This document shows, one piece after another, positions 53,640 to 64,000 of a DNA stretch of 64,000 nucleotides. The notes beneath the pieces are model-generated. The model searched no databases. It saw only the letters and a program-made list of their open reading frames with translations, and was not told the DNA's origin. The position numbers were made by a program, and so were the translations under genes. This DNA comes from Thamnaconus septentrionalis (lineage: Eukaryota > Chordata > Actinopteri > Tetraodontiformes > Monacanthidae): NCBI GenBank assembly GCA_009823395.1, contig CM020507.1, positions 8,734,001 to 8,798,000 of the forward strand, read 5' to 3'. How positions within the stretch are numbered: position 1 is the first letter of the stretch; each line of letters opens with the position of its first letter.

Positions 53640-55243
53640 CCGGCAGGAATTTCTGCCGACCAGGCCCTTTTATTAGGCTCATCCATACCACCACATTATA
53701 GGCTCCTGTCGCCAGGCAACTGCAGGTTCTGGCTGGTTACCATGTGAGCGCCCATTGAGTGACGTCGCCGACCCTATTTGCTCCCCTCCTCCATGGAATT
53801 GAGGGCTTTTATAAGGTGCACCCCCACACGCATACAACTTTACACACACACACACACACACACATAACCCCCTTGCTCACGCTTTCTCCCACACACGCCC
53901 TTCGCTTCGTCACCCTCTGTGCGATGACTCAGAGAGTGGAACTAAAGGCGGCGAAAAGCTCTCATGAGGCCGATTTATTTTTTATGACCACATTGTTTTG
54001 TGTTGACTGAGACAGTCCAAGAGTCACATTATACACTTTGCCCAAAGTACAGTTTCTTTTACATGCGCAGGAGCGTGCCTTTTTATTGTTTCGGTCAGAA
54101 TTTAGGCTTTGTTTGCACAACCTGTTCCAACCTATCCAAAAAAAAAGTTGCACAATCCCGCAGAATATCTATGTGGCCACATGTTCAACCTTCACTGAAA
54201 CATATGACCTGCAAAGATCCTTAAGTGACCGGCAAAACAAGTATGGATAAGCTTCCATAATCCAGTTTGAAATCTAGAGGATTTAAATGTCTTTTTTGTT
54301 AAGTTGTTGTTCTTGTCGCACGTTTAAACATTCCTTCACCGTACCACCAGCATTTCAATGGGCGTCGGTCCATCTTTTCGACATGTAATGTGTCATGTGT
54401 CTTGTAAGAGAAAGCAAAGTCCTGGAGCAGCTGCGGATGAACTAATTGGCAGAAAGGGATGGTTGGTGTAGTCCTTTGTGTTGTGAGGGCCGCCTATAAG
54501 AGCGCCGCCCGGCTGCAGTGACTTGGAGAAGATGCTTCCAGTAACTTCTCCTCAGCTAATTTGAACGCCTTTCATTCACAGCGGACAAGAAGGATAGTAG
54601 GGGGTTAGGGGCGAGAGGGGAAGGGGGCAATGGCGGCTGGGGTGTGTGCAAGTGTGTATGTATGCGGTGGGGGTGGGTTTGCAGTATTGTGCGTTGAACA
54701 GCGGAGCCCCACTCTGGCTGAATGGGCATTGTCATCTGGATTTCTATGGCAAACCAAAATACTTTCTCCCACCGTGGGGGTTTATGGCAACCGCATGCGC
54801 ACCATCTCAACTCACTTGGCAGTTATTATGTCCAATAACACACTGCAACTGACACCTTCAGCCTGTATATTCACTTTAATTTTTTTTTTTTTTAACAAAA
54901 ACAACACAATATTGCATCTTCATATACATGAATGAATGAATCATAAAACACAAAAAAATAAACAGTTAAAAAGGCAAGAAAATATGTTTTTTTGTTGTTG
55001 TTGTTCTTGTCTATGGTGCTCTGGAAAAGAAACAACCTGTTGCTGGTACAGTGATTGGGAAACATTGCAGGTGGCCAGTAACTCTTTGTGTGGTGACCTC
55101 TGGGTTCCAGACTGTGGTGCTTCAACAGGTCTAAAATTAGCCTGCAAACTTCAAAGTGCGGGCCATCAACCCCCAAAGGGCACAAAGAAACCTGTCCGAG
55201 ATTTATTTGGGCTTTAACAGGTCTACGCTTTTCTTCACTGCTC

Positions 55244-55249
55244 TTTATT
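55244..55249 (-). terminator. cldn5: Candidate cldn5 polyadenylation signal
   Basis: TTTATT on the plus strand (AATAAA on the minus) is the first such hexamer beyond the cldn5 stop, about 590 bases downstream. A second copy is at 55202-55207. Confidence 0.45.
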
Positions 55250-55262
55250 GCTGTGGGGACAC

Positions 55263-55263
<1 letters not shown>

Positions 55264-55305
<42 letters not shown>
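55264..55305 (-). repeat. CAG-type trinucleotide repeat, 14 units
   Basis: (GCT)14 on the plus strand, so (AGC/CAG)14 in the sense of cldn5. It lies between the cldn5 stop codon and the first candidate polyadenylation signal, so probably within the cldn5 3' UTR. Confidence 0.9.
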
Positions 55306-55308
<3 letters not shown>

Positions 55309-55839
55309 ACGTGTCGGCGTATAGCTCCACTGAGAGAAATGCGGGTCTTCGGCTGGGAGTGCAATCGTTTGGAGCAACTGTACAAGTTTTGTGCTGACAA
55401 TGCATGTCAAGACAAAGGAGAGTGTGGAGCCATGATGCAGCCTGTTCGGTGGCGAGAGTTCCGCTAGAAAGCAAAACAAAAAAAATGTTGCAAAGTTGCA
55501 ACGGCAGTAAACAAATTCAAACACACTGACTAATAATTTCGAAGACTTACAAAAGCAGGTACCTACAAAGATACTCCTTTTTTGTTGCGAGCTACCTCTT
55601 TCTGACGATAGTCCTTTGAAAAATAAAAATAAAAAATACTGTTTTGATAGTTTGCGCTCCAAGCGCGTTGTTGTATGGTCAAAAAAAAAAAAAGCAGACG
55701 CTCCGTTTTTAAGAAGTTCAGATTTCTTTAAAAAAAAAAAAAAATATTGCAGGTGCAAGGATATCGTCCATCAACTGAACAGTTCCTGCAAGCTGCGCGG
55801 CGCAACTTTTACGCACCGCCTGCTTTCGAGCCAACGCCG

Positions 55840-56487
55840 CTACACATAATTCCTCTTGTCGTAGTCCCCGTTCTGCGTGGCTCTCTTGGTCGGCGAGTAT
55901 TTTACCGAGTATCCAGAGTTCCCACCGGAGGGACATGAGCAGCAGAGCAGCGTTCCACCGATCAGCAGCAGCGCCGAGGCCGCCCAGCCGATGTAGAGCG
56001 CGGCGCCGATCTCCCTCTTCTTGGACGCGGGCACCTGCGGGTTGTAGAAGTCCGATATGATGTTGTTGGCCATCCAGCAGAGGGGCACCAGGACGAACAG
56101 ACCGCTGATGATGTAGATGACGCCGCCGGAGTTCACCACGCGGGCCTTGACGTACTCGGCGCGGATGCAGTTGGTGCACTGCGCCCCGGCTATGACCACC
56201 ATGAGCCCCAGCACGCCCATCACCGAGGAGATGATGGTGAGCGCCCTGGCCGCCTGCAGGTCGTGGGTGAGGGCGAGCACGGAGTCGTGCACCTTGCACT
56301 GCATCTGGCCCGTGCTCTGCACCACGCACGACATCCACAGGCCGTCCCAGATCGTCTGAGCCACCACGATGTTCGCCTCGATGAAAGCGGTCACCTTCCA
56401 CATGGGCAGCCCGCACGACACCATCACCAGGAGGGAGCCGATTACGCACAGCGATAGTCCCAGGATTTCCAGTCCAGCTGACACCAT
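55840..56487 (-). CDS. cldn5: Claudin-5
   Basis: A single uninterrupted coding exon of 215 aa, as for mammalian CLDN5 (about 218). It is a four-pass tight-junction protein that seals endothelial (including blood-brain barrier) junctions. The start MVSAGLEILGLSLCVIGSLL forms the first membrane segment. The first extracellular loop carries the claudin signature: W30, then WDGLW (47-51), C54 and C64. Membrane segments two to four follow (near 80-100, 120-140 and 162-182). The tail ends KRNYV, with the terminal YV that binds PDZ domains of ZO proteins. Its position next to cdc45 matches CDC45-CLDN5 in human 22q11. Teleosts have two cldn5 copies; which one this is cannot be told here. Confidence 0.95.
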   Translation of the reverse strand: MVSAGLEILGLSLCVIGSLLVMVSCGLPMWKVTAFIEANIVVAQTIWDGLWMSCVVQSTGQMQCKVHDSVLALTHDLQAARALTIISSVMGVLGLMVVIAGAQCTNCIRAEYVKARVVNSGGVIYIISGLFVLVPLCWMANNIISDFYNPQVPASKKREIGAALYIGWAASALLLIGGTLLCCSCPSGGNSGYSVKYSPTKRATQNGDYDKRNYV

Positions 56488-57810
56488 TTTTGCTCTATGC
56501 GTTCAGATCAGCGCTCTGAAAGATCTTCAATGTCTCTCCAAGTTATCTTTTCAGTTCTTTTTCAGAGTTTTCAGCTCTTTTTTCGTCGTTATCCTCGGCG
56601 GGATCGTCAGGGGTCTTCAGCTGCGCATCACTCAGCGTTCAGTCAAATGTGAAAGACACTGCAGCGCGGAGTCTTTCTTTGTTGACCAGGGGGATGTGAA
56701 AACAACTGGAACCACACTGGCACCGGACCACGAATATCTGTGGGGTGGGTTTGAGAGCTCGAGCGGGGGGAAACTTTCCTCCAATCAGCTGCGACCGCAT
56801 CCTGAACTCACCAATGAGTGAGCAGCGAAGTTGTGAGGCTGAACAAAGCTGTTCGGAGCGCATTGTGTGTTTGAACAGTTATTTGGATGAATAGAGGGGA
56901 GCTGGAGAGGGGCTTCAGAGGCAGGAGGGTGTGTTACATGTGTATTTGGTCGTGTGAATGCCTGGCTCCCTCTTTCCCTATATGTTAGAATGTATTTCAT
57001 GTATTATGTAAGTGTATATTCCATTTTCCACTCATAAACCCATCAGTATTTGGATTTCTTTTCATGCAATCAAAATGTGAAATTTGCATCACGTATTTTT
57101 TGATAGTGTGCCTTTTTACCATTTAGATGAAAATGTAGAAATTCTGCTTAAGTTGAAATTCTTCTTAAATCCACCATTCAAAACAAGAGCACGACTACAT
57201 GTAAAATATTTTTGCTCTTTATTAGTCATTTGAAAGCCTAGAAAATATCCAGTCCACTAAAATGGAAAAATGGAAAATTAAGAGAATTTGCCACACGTGC
57301 TATTGATACATCCAAATTTTGGATTCCATTTAGTGCTATTATCTTTTTGATATCTTTAAAAAGATTATGTAAAATCTTATCAAAATCTATATATAATCTC
57401 AACCTATAAACTGCTTAAGGTACAAAGCATGACAGTCATTTTCAAGACAAGTTGCAGAGAATGAAAGTTGTCCCAAACCCCCTACACAAAATGATGAATA
57501 TACAGAAGTGAGGCCTGAAGAAACAGCGAGGATTCTTTATTAAGAATGCTTAGTGTTTACAACTCTGCTGTGGACGCTGGATTAAAATATTGCCAGGATT
57601 TTTATTTTATTTTTTTTTATTTTTAAAAAAAAATAAAATACGAATTACAATTAGAAGTTAAAGATTACTCAAATATCAAATGTAGTGCCTTCATATTTCT
57701 TGCAAGTTGCATTCACAATTTCCATTCACAAAGTTGGACTGCGATTTGGATGGTCCATATCGTGAGTAATTACAAAGAAGGCGACATGATTGTAAAAGTT
57801 ATGAATGATG
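56488..57810. other. cldn5-septin divergent interval
   Basis: The cldn5 5' UTR/promoter should lie just right of 56487, with a CCAAT box at 56781-56785. The rest to about 57.8 kb is AT-rich with poly-A/T runs near 57605-57640 and no recognisable exon. Confidence 0.45.
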
Positions 57811-57819
57811 GGACTTGGC

Positions 57820-58089
57820 CATAAGGGCTCCACTTCATGGAACTGCTACGCGTGGGTCACCATGTTGGATCCGGGAATGGGGGTTATGTTATGCGGGGGA
57901 GTCTTCCCGGTTGAGCCGTAATGGCGTCAGTGGCGCAGCAGGAAAGCCGTTGGTCATGAAACGCTTCAGGGACGGGGAGGAGGGGGCGGACTCACTGGGA
58001 CGCTTTCCGGGGTTTCCTTCCTGGGCTGGGACAGCGGCAAGAGGGGAAAAAGCCCACTGTGGTGAACAATTCCATAAAGTTACGACGAG
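57820..58089 (+). other. septin2: Probable non-coding first exon and promoter of the septin gene
   Basis: A GC-rich segment ending at an excellent donor GAG|GTAAGG (exon end 58089). The next exon supporting the septin frame has its acceptor at 62227-62228, leaving a first intron of about 4.1 kb. The 5' limit is a guess. Confidence 0.45.
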
Positions 58090-60083
58090 GTAAGGCTCCG
58101 GGGGGAGTTTTCACGTTAAACGAGTGTCTTTTTCAAGGGAAAAGTGTGAGTGAGGCGTAGTAGGTGGAGGACTCGGCGGAAAGTTAGCTTGAACCTAGCG
58201 GGCAACATGACACCAACTGCCGTAACAACTGTTGGGGAAGTTTGACATGTGTAATGAACAAAGTTTCGGGCCTGGGTTACACCACAATTAAACCCATAAT
58301 ACGCATTTGGGAATGTAGAGTACAGAGTTTAAGTGTGCATATGTTCAAGCCAGGCTGCGTGTGGAGACGTTAGACTGTCATTGTCCCCCGTTGACGTCTG
58401 CTGTAGTCGGTCAGCGTCTGACAGACTGGGTGTGGTGAACATCCAAATGTTAGACGGGCCGTCACGCACGGTTAGAGCGCCCTTGCCCAGACAATGAATC
58501 CTCTTTTATTAGCCTTATTAGTTGTGACAGCAATGTGGACAGAGTCCTACTTTTCATAGCTTCCGAAATTAATTCATGAAAACACGTCTTAGTGGATAAA
58601 AAGTGAGTCATTTAGCATTTTCCTCTGGTTTTCAACTTGATGGATTTGAACTCTGTAAACATCACCCACAGAAATCCGCCAAGACCATTCACAACATGGA
58701 CTTTTGAGTTCCTGTAAATCTTGTATAACATTCCTGAACTATCTAACATCCGATTAATTCTTGACCATTGAAGTGTAAACCAGATATTCACACAAAACAA
58801 ATGTCATGTTTGGGCAACTGCACAATAACTGTAGGAAGCAATAACACAGTCTCATTATGTGTCAGTCTAAGATGTGGCTAAGGGCCACTATTGAGGAATT
58901 ATCATCCATCAACTGTTGTTTTGCCTCAATGAAAACATGCCTTTTTCACTTCCTTTCCCTGCAAGTGGCTAACACTGCCGTCTGCGATGGCAGACCACAT
59001 AAAATGCATGTAATCTCCGGTCAGCAGCTGAGCTTTACTTCAGAAACAAGCAAACTTGTTCCGCCGCCTGACTGATCTGAGCGTAATCAGAAGCATAATG
59101 TATCTCAGTAGTGAAAGATGGTCTCTGATCTGGTACCTTCACTGCTCTCTGACCTTTCCCCTTCCTGTAACCTCATCTCATAAACACTGGCTAAAAGAGT
59201 GCCATCTGTCTAACACTAGGGGATGCTTCCTGCCGCTTTACTCTATGGTGTAAATGGAAACACAAAACATGATTTATTCCGACAGACCTGAGTGGACCTC
59301 AGTTATTTTACGAGAGGCTGCACTGATGTTGCTACCCACTTAGGTATCTCTTGGGAGGGGTGTGGCTTTAGAAAATGTTTAGAAATTCAAAAAGTTTAAG
59401 CCTTTTTTGATCTGTCAATAACAGAAAAGTAATGTAAAGGAGGACCTCGTGATATTTAAGCCCCATTAGTGAACTAAAAAGTTACAGTGGCACCATATGT
59501 TGTCTCCACCTTATTATTTTTTGCAGTCCTGTGAAAGGTTTTTTTGTACATCATAGTTCTTTTGTCCTGGCTACTGTGATCTGCTGCCAGCAAATTACAT
59601 TTTTGTTGTTGTGCCACTGAGTTCACTAAATCTCCATGGTGTAAAATGATTGTTTCAGTGTTTGCAACAAAAGAGAAAAGTCTTTAATCCATAGAGTGCG
59701 GGTGTGTGGACCCTTGACATTGCCTGTCAGGAAGGTGAAAAGTTCTCTTATTGCTGCTTGGCCGTTCATGGCTGAAGTCCAAGCAATAAATCAACTGTAA
59801 ATGCACTACATGCCAAGAACATTGGCTTAACTAAAACGACATTTTTCCTTTTTGGCGCAAACTCTTCAGTCTCCCCAGATATAGCGCACTAAAAGCTCTG
59901 TGTGTTTGTGTGTAGCTCAGCAGACGGCTGATTAAATGGCCATTATTACCAGAGTATTATTGAAGTGCCTCCTGCTTGTCCGTCCTGTCGTGTTGTCTTT
60001 GTGATTATACAACTGCGATCTTGGAACGCTTTAATTAATCTGCTGCTGGTTCCCACAGAGCTTGTCAAGTAATAACACTTGGA

Positions 60084-60085
<2 letters not shown>

Positions 60086-60144
<59 letters not shown>
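60086..60144. repeat. Long (GT)n microsatellite
   Basis: A pure 59-base GT repeat in septin intron 1, likely polymorphic. Confidence 0.95.
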
Positions 60145-60145
<1 letters not shown>

Positions 60146-60358
60146 CCACTCGCGCGCATACTATGCCTGTGTGGGCGTGAACATTAACGTACGTTCATTA
60201 GCAATGAAAGCACTGTTTTAAATTGACTTTATTAGGTGCCTGGCTCAGAAACCGCAGGCAAAATGAGTTATTTATTTTATTTCATGAATGAGAAAATTTT
60301 TGCTTATGCTAAAATGAAAAGAAAAGGTTCTGCCACACAAACGTAAATTAGTCTAGAT

Positions 60359-60554
60359 CAGGGGAGGGCAAACCTTTTGACTGGTGAGGCCGCAATGGGT
60401 TCTGAAATTTGACAGAGGGGCCGGAGCAGATGGATGGAGTGCTTTGGTGACCTACCTCATAGGAGGAAAAAGACTTACTTACTATTAATATCATTTCTTC
60501 AAGTCTGACGGGCCAGATTAAAAAGCTTAATGGGCCGCAGTTTGCCCATGCCTG
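60359..60554. mobile_element. hAT-like non-autonomous element, copy C
   Basis: Ends CAGGGGAGGGCAAACCTTTT and, inverted, CAGGCATGGGCAAACTGCGG, flanked by near-identical 8-base duplications GTCTAGAT (60351-60358) and GTCTAAAT (60555-60562). The 8-bp duplication and nTCTAGAn target are hallmarks of hAT insertion. Confidence 0.8.
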
Positions 60555-61689
60555 GTCTAAATTCATTATAAATTAAATGTTTTTATTGATCCAATATCTC
60601 ACGCCCATTGACTTTCAATGTCCTTTTCCAATCGTAATTTCTTACATCTGACGCATACCAAACCTTTTCGTTATTTTAACATACAAAGCATCACCAGGTA
60701 AAAGAATCAGACTGGGTGACCCCCTATTTGTTCCAGTGTCATTTTCCTGCCACATGCACATTTCAAACTCCTGGGTGCTGCGCTTGCTGTGGTGACGCGT
60801 GGTTGTTGCTGAACGTGGTCAGAGGTGAGGCACGTGTTCTCCCTCCTGCTTCAGCTCAGCTGCCGTGGATAGGAAAGGCTCCAGGAACCGGCGGGGATAA
60901 ACAGCTATTGTTCTCTCTGGAGGCCTGTTGAATCCACCCTGTCAGTGTGACAGATCTTTCCCCACTTTCATGTTGTCAGTGCAGAGGGCCCCCCGACTGA
61001 AGTGAGAAGTGGGTAAAGGTTCTTTCAAATGTCCAGCCATGTTTTCCGCATGCAAATGGAGAAGGGCTCATTCACATTCCCGCCGCAGTCTCACCTAACT
61101 TTACATAACCAGGGAGCATCCCTCGGTGTGACCGTGCCGTGCAGCTTCCCGCTTTGTGATGCTTATCACTCTGGATCTGTCAGGAGCCTGTGTGTTGGTG
61201 ATAAAGACAGAGCCCGTTCTTCCTGCTCACTCATTACGAAGCTAATTTATCAAGCAGACGTGTTGCTCTGTCGTCTGTGCAGGGTCATACAGTGGGCCAG
61301 GAACTGGAGGTGCACAAGACAAGGAGTGTTTTATGAGGGTCTCGGAACAAACTCATTGACTAGCGGTCTTACTTTTGAGTGGTTTCACGTTTTTTTGTGT
61401 ATGCTTAATATTTACTATTATGCAACATAAATCTTATATCTTGTTACTGTTTTGAGAAAGACCAATGAAGAAGCAAATGTGTTTTGTAATACAGAAATGA
61501 AGTCATTTTATTTACTTGTGTGTTAAAAAACCAACAACATTGATTCAACAATGGAAAGACTAATAGTCACTATTAATGTTCAATGGCAAAGTTGACTGAC
61601 TGTTGACAAATAGACTGTATGAACCATACTTGGAGCCAGCTGTTTTTGTGTTTATTTCAAACGCTACTTGAAATAGTTCTCTGAGAATC

Positions 61690-62095
61690 TTGTGATTAAC
61701 ATCAGACTGTGACATTTTGAAATCTCAGAATTAAAATTTTAGACTCATTGACAAAAATATAATCTTAAAAAAAAAAATGAATTCTGTAATTCTACATACA
61801 TGACATTCTGAACACATACTCAGAATTTTGAGATGAAAAGATCTAAATTCAGTAAATTGATTTGCCAGACTTTGACTTTAAAGCCAAGGCTGAATTCTTT
61901 ATCCGAAGACAGACTGTGAACTCAGAGTTCTGACTTTTAACTATATCAAAGTCAGGAATGTAGATCTTTTTAATCATTCGCTCTATTCTCTCAGAATTCT
62001 GACTTTAAAATTTGAAGAATTCACTTAGAATTCTCGGGGTCAGAATTTTCGCAGAATTCTGACTTTGAACTCAGAATTCTGTTTTTTTTTTTTTT
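61690..62095. repeat. Degenerate tandem array in septin intron 1
   Basis: Units resembling AGAATTCTGACTTTnAAA recur many times (61910-62080 especially), containing the palindrome AGAATTCT. The array ends in a poly-T run. A related but more diverged array occurs in nsd3 intron 15. Confidence 0.65.
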
Positions 62096-62256
62096 TTTTT
62101 AATTCTGTTTTTTTCCAACTTAAGTTTTCAGTTTTTTCCTTTCACACCTGTTTCGTTTCCCTTTCTTTCCCTTTTCTTCTGTCCCCTCTCCCCCTTTCTT
62201 TCTTTTCCTCCTTTTCTTACACCACCAGGTTCATTCCACATCAGTGAACATTAGCA

Positions 62257-63871
62257 ATGGCTCAGGCTGGCGAAAAAGGGAAGGTAAATAACAGAAACAC
62301 CGCCTAATCACATACCGTCTATGACTCACTGACTTCTTGAACCCGCGGGATAAGTTTGTCATTAATTAAAGGTGATTACAGCCTCATTATTACTCTTATA
62401 TTTGCTTGAACTTCAGTTCCCTGATGCTGCTGGTTATGTGGGATTCGCAAACCTTCCTAACCAAGTTCATCGCAAGTCAGTCAAGAAAGGCTTTGAGTTT
62501 ACCCTGATGGTTGTTGGTAAGTGACCCGAAAACTCTTGTTCGGAATGTTGAACGTGGTTTTGAGTAGATGGCATTCTCATTTCCATCTTTATTTTTCAGG
62601 GGAATCTGGTCTTGGCAAATCAACTCTGATTAATAGCCTGTTTCTCACTGATCTCTATCCTGAACGCTACATCCCTGGTGCTGCAGGTATTCTCCCCAGC
62701 ACGCAAACACACACACACACACACACACACACGCATTTTAATAAAAGTGAAATGTCTGCTGCATTATCTCCAACAGGGCATTATTTAAAAGGAATGCTGA
62801 GAATGCCTTAGTCTCAGTATATTAACGTGCCCTTATGACTTGACTTAGATTACAACTAGTTTTGGCATTGAAAAAAAAACACTTATTGGAAAAGTGTCTC
62901 TCACAGATGCCAAGATTTACTTTTAATTTGTTTAAAAATGTTATTATTGACCTTTTCCAGTCATTTTTTCATGACATTGAATCGCGTATTCACGCCCAAG
63001 AACACAGTTGAGTATTAGGGGTGCTAATGCTCTAAATACATCCATTCAACATTTTTGTCTGTTCTTCATAGAAAAGATTGAAAGGACGGTGCAGATTGAG
63101 GCATCAACAGTGGAGATTGAGGAGAGGGGTGTAAAGCTTCGCCTCACCGTGGTCGACACCCCCGGATACGGGGACGCCATTAATAGCCAGGACTGGTATG
63201 TTTACGTGCCATGAAGGAGGAAGGGAGTGATAATAACTTGGACCAAGTGTCCTGTTCACAGCACTGTTCACTCTTTTTTTTTTAACTTAACAACAACTCT
63301 CGTCTCAACTTTCATCTCAAACTCCCCTTTTCCACCTCTCCTCCCACCACATTCCCTACGTCTAAATTGTCTGAAAGGTTGTTTAAAGTGGTTCTGTGTC
63401 TGTGTCTATGTCCTCGAGTCTTAATGCAAGTAGAATGAATGTACTCTGGGATTTTGCTAGTACTGCGAAAGAACCTCTCTGTTGTAAGAACCCCTTAACT
63501 TAAATGATTGTCCTTTCTATTTCATAAGTGTTGATACGGAAATGTACGTATGTCTTTACACACATCTCATGAAATGACTTTGTGGGCTTACAAAATTATT
63601 TTACAGATTAGTGCAAGTCCCCCTGCAGATGAACATTTACTTTGTTCCTAAGAACTTTACATTTTTATGTTAGGATATATATGCTGGTGAACCGGTGTTT
63701 GATTGTCATTCTGTTTCTTTTTCTTGCTCATATAAGCTTTAAGACTATCATCAAGTACATCGATAATCAATTTGAGCGCTACCTCCGCGACGAGAGTGGA
63801 CTAAACAGACGACACATTGTGGACAACAGGGTGCACTGCTGCTTCTACTTCATATCGCCATTCGGACATGG
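62257..63871 (+). CDS. septin2: Septin, SEPTIN2-type (3' truncated by window end)
   Basis: Coding exons 62257-62283, 62417-62516, 62600-62686, 63072-63195 and 63737-63871, in phase; the gene continues beyond the window (157 codons seen). Septins are GTP-binding cytoskeletal proteins that form hetero-oligomeric filaments. After a short divergent start (MAQAGEKGK) come [20 protein letters not shown] with the membrane-binding polybasic patch, the P-loop GESGLGKST, the switch-2 motif DTPGYGD, and [15 protein letters not shown]. Residues such as [30 protein letters not shown] and [10 protein letters not shown] match my recollection of SEPTIN2. SEPTIN5 and SEPTIN4 have MVAGESG, ERISQTVE-type sequence and DTPGFGDAVN. 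So the sequence says SEPTIN2-type, although human gene order would predict SEPTIN5. Confidence 0.85.
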
Positions 63872-64000
63872 GTAACCACTTGTGTATTTTGTCTCAATTT
63901 ATTCAGTTTCATTGAAGACATTGTTTAACCCGTAAATAATGTTGTATGCCCAATGTGAACATGTTTACATTAGAGAACAGTAAAAACAGCCTAAACATTT

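Larger units (their letters stand above)
46760..54890. other. Gene-poor interval between cdc45 and cldn5
   Basis: About 8 kb between the cdc45 3' end and the cldn5 3' side. It holds one orphan exon-like ORF (47226-47343), a hAT-like element (47646-47960), a perfect 15-bp-stem hairpin (51505-51541), CA/GT microsatellites (50217-50256, 53612-53631, 53844-53863), an AGCTT tandem run (48395-48418) and a TATA-containing segment near 54494. Several GC-balanced patches (49.13-49.27, 50.34-50.46, 50.8-51.0, 52.42-52.52 kb) could be regulatory. No complete gene was recognised. Confidence 0.5.

Noticed and set aside
54892..55758. 288-codon minus-strand frame with a poly-Ser tract downstream of cldn5
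   Set aside because: It is an accidental open frame through the CAG repeat and A/T-rich sequence, with poly-Phe and poly-Asn stretches from homopolymers and no protein resemblance.
55718..56449. 243-codon minus-strand frame overlapping cldn5
   Set aside because: Shadow of the GC-rich cldn5 exon in another frame. The claudin frame carries all family signatures.

Overview
This window is vertebrate nuclear DNA, almost certainly from a ray-finned (teleost) fish. It holds six intron-split genes at roughly one per 10 kb. Introns are short, microsatellites abundant, and there are small non-autonomous DNA transposons and a tRNA-derived SINE of a kind common in fish. The protein-coding exons reconstruct cleanly, with phase-matched splice sites, into orthologues of known vertebrate proteins. 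All identities come from recalled protein families; no search was run.

Layout: (1) 1-3.5 kb has no recognisable gene but carries two strong CTCF-like motifs, with a third just inside the letm2 3' side. (2) letm2 (minus, 10 coding exons, about 506 aa), an inner-mitochondrial-membrane LETM-family protein without EF-hands. (3) nsd3/whsc1l1 (plus, 24 coding exons, about 1,646 aa), a histone H3K36 methyltransferase with PWWP, PHD, AWS-SET-postSET and C-terminal PHD modules, and a 4 kb 3' UTR. (4) plpp5 (plus, 7 coding exons, 266 aa), a PAP2-type lipid phosphatase. (5) cdc45 (plus, 18 exons, 569 aa), the replication helicase (CMG) subunit, behind a compact CCAAT/CRE/E2F promoter. (6) An 8 kb gene-poor interval containing one unexplained possible first exon. 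(7) cldn5 (minus, one coding exon, 215 aa), a tight-junction claudin. (8) A septin (plus, 3' truncated by the window end) whose sequence is SEPTIN2-type.

The genes do not form a pathway. Gene order matters more: letm2-nsd3-plpp5 matches the human 8p11 block, and cdc45-cldn5-septin matches the human 22q11 block. The two are fused here within about 0.5 kb. The septin next to cldn5 resembles SEPTIN2 rather than the SEPTIN5 expected from human order.

Other notable signals: two GC-AG introns; several splice acceptors built on UG, CA or UUG microsatellites; in-frame tandem acceptors; lineage-specific low-complexity expansions in Nsd3; a three-copy hAT-like element family; and several strong hairpins, one of which could be an intronic small-RNA precursor. 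I found no strong evidence of a wholly new biological system. The best candidates for undescribed elements are the hairpin at 21,479 and the orphan exon at 47,226.
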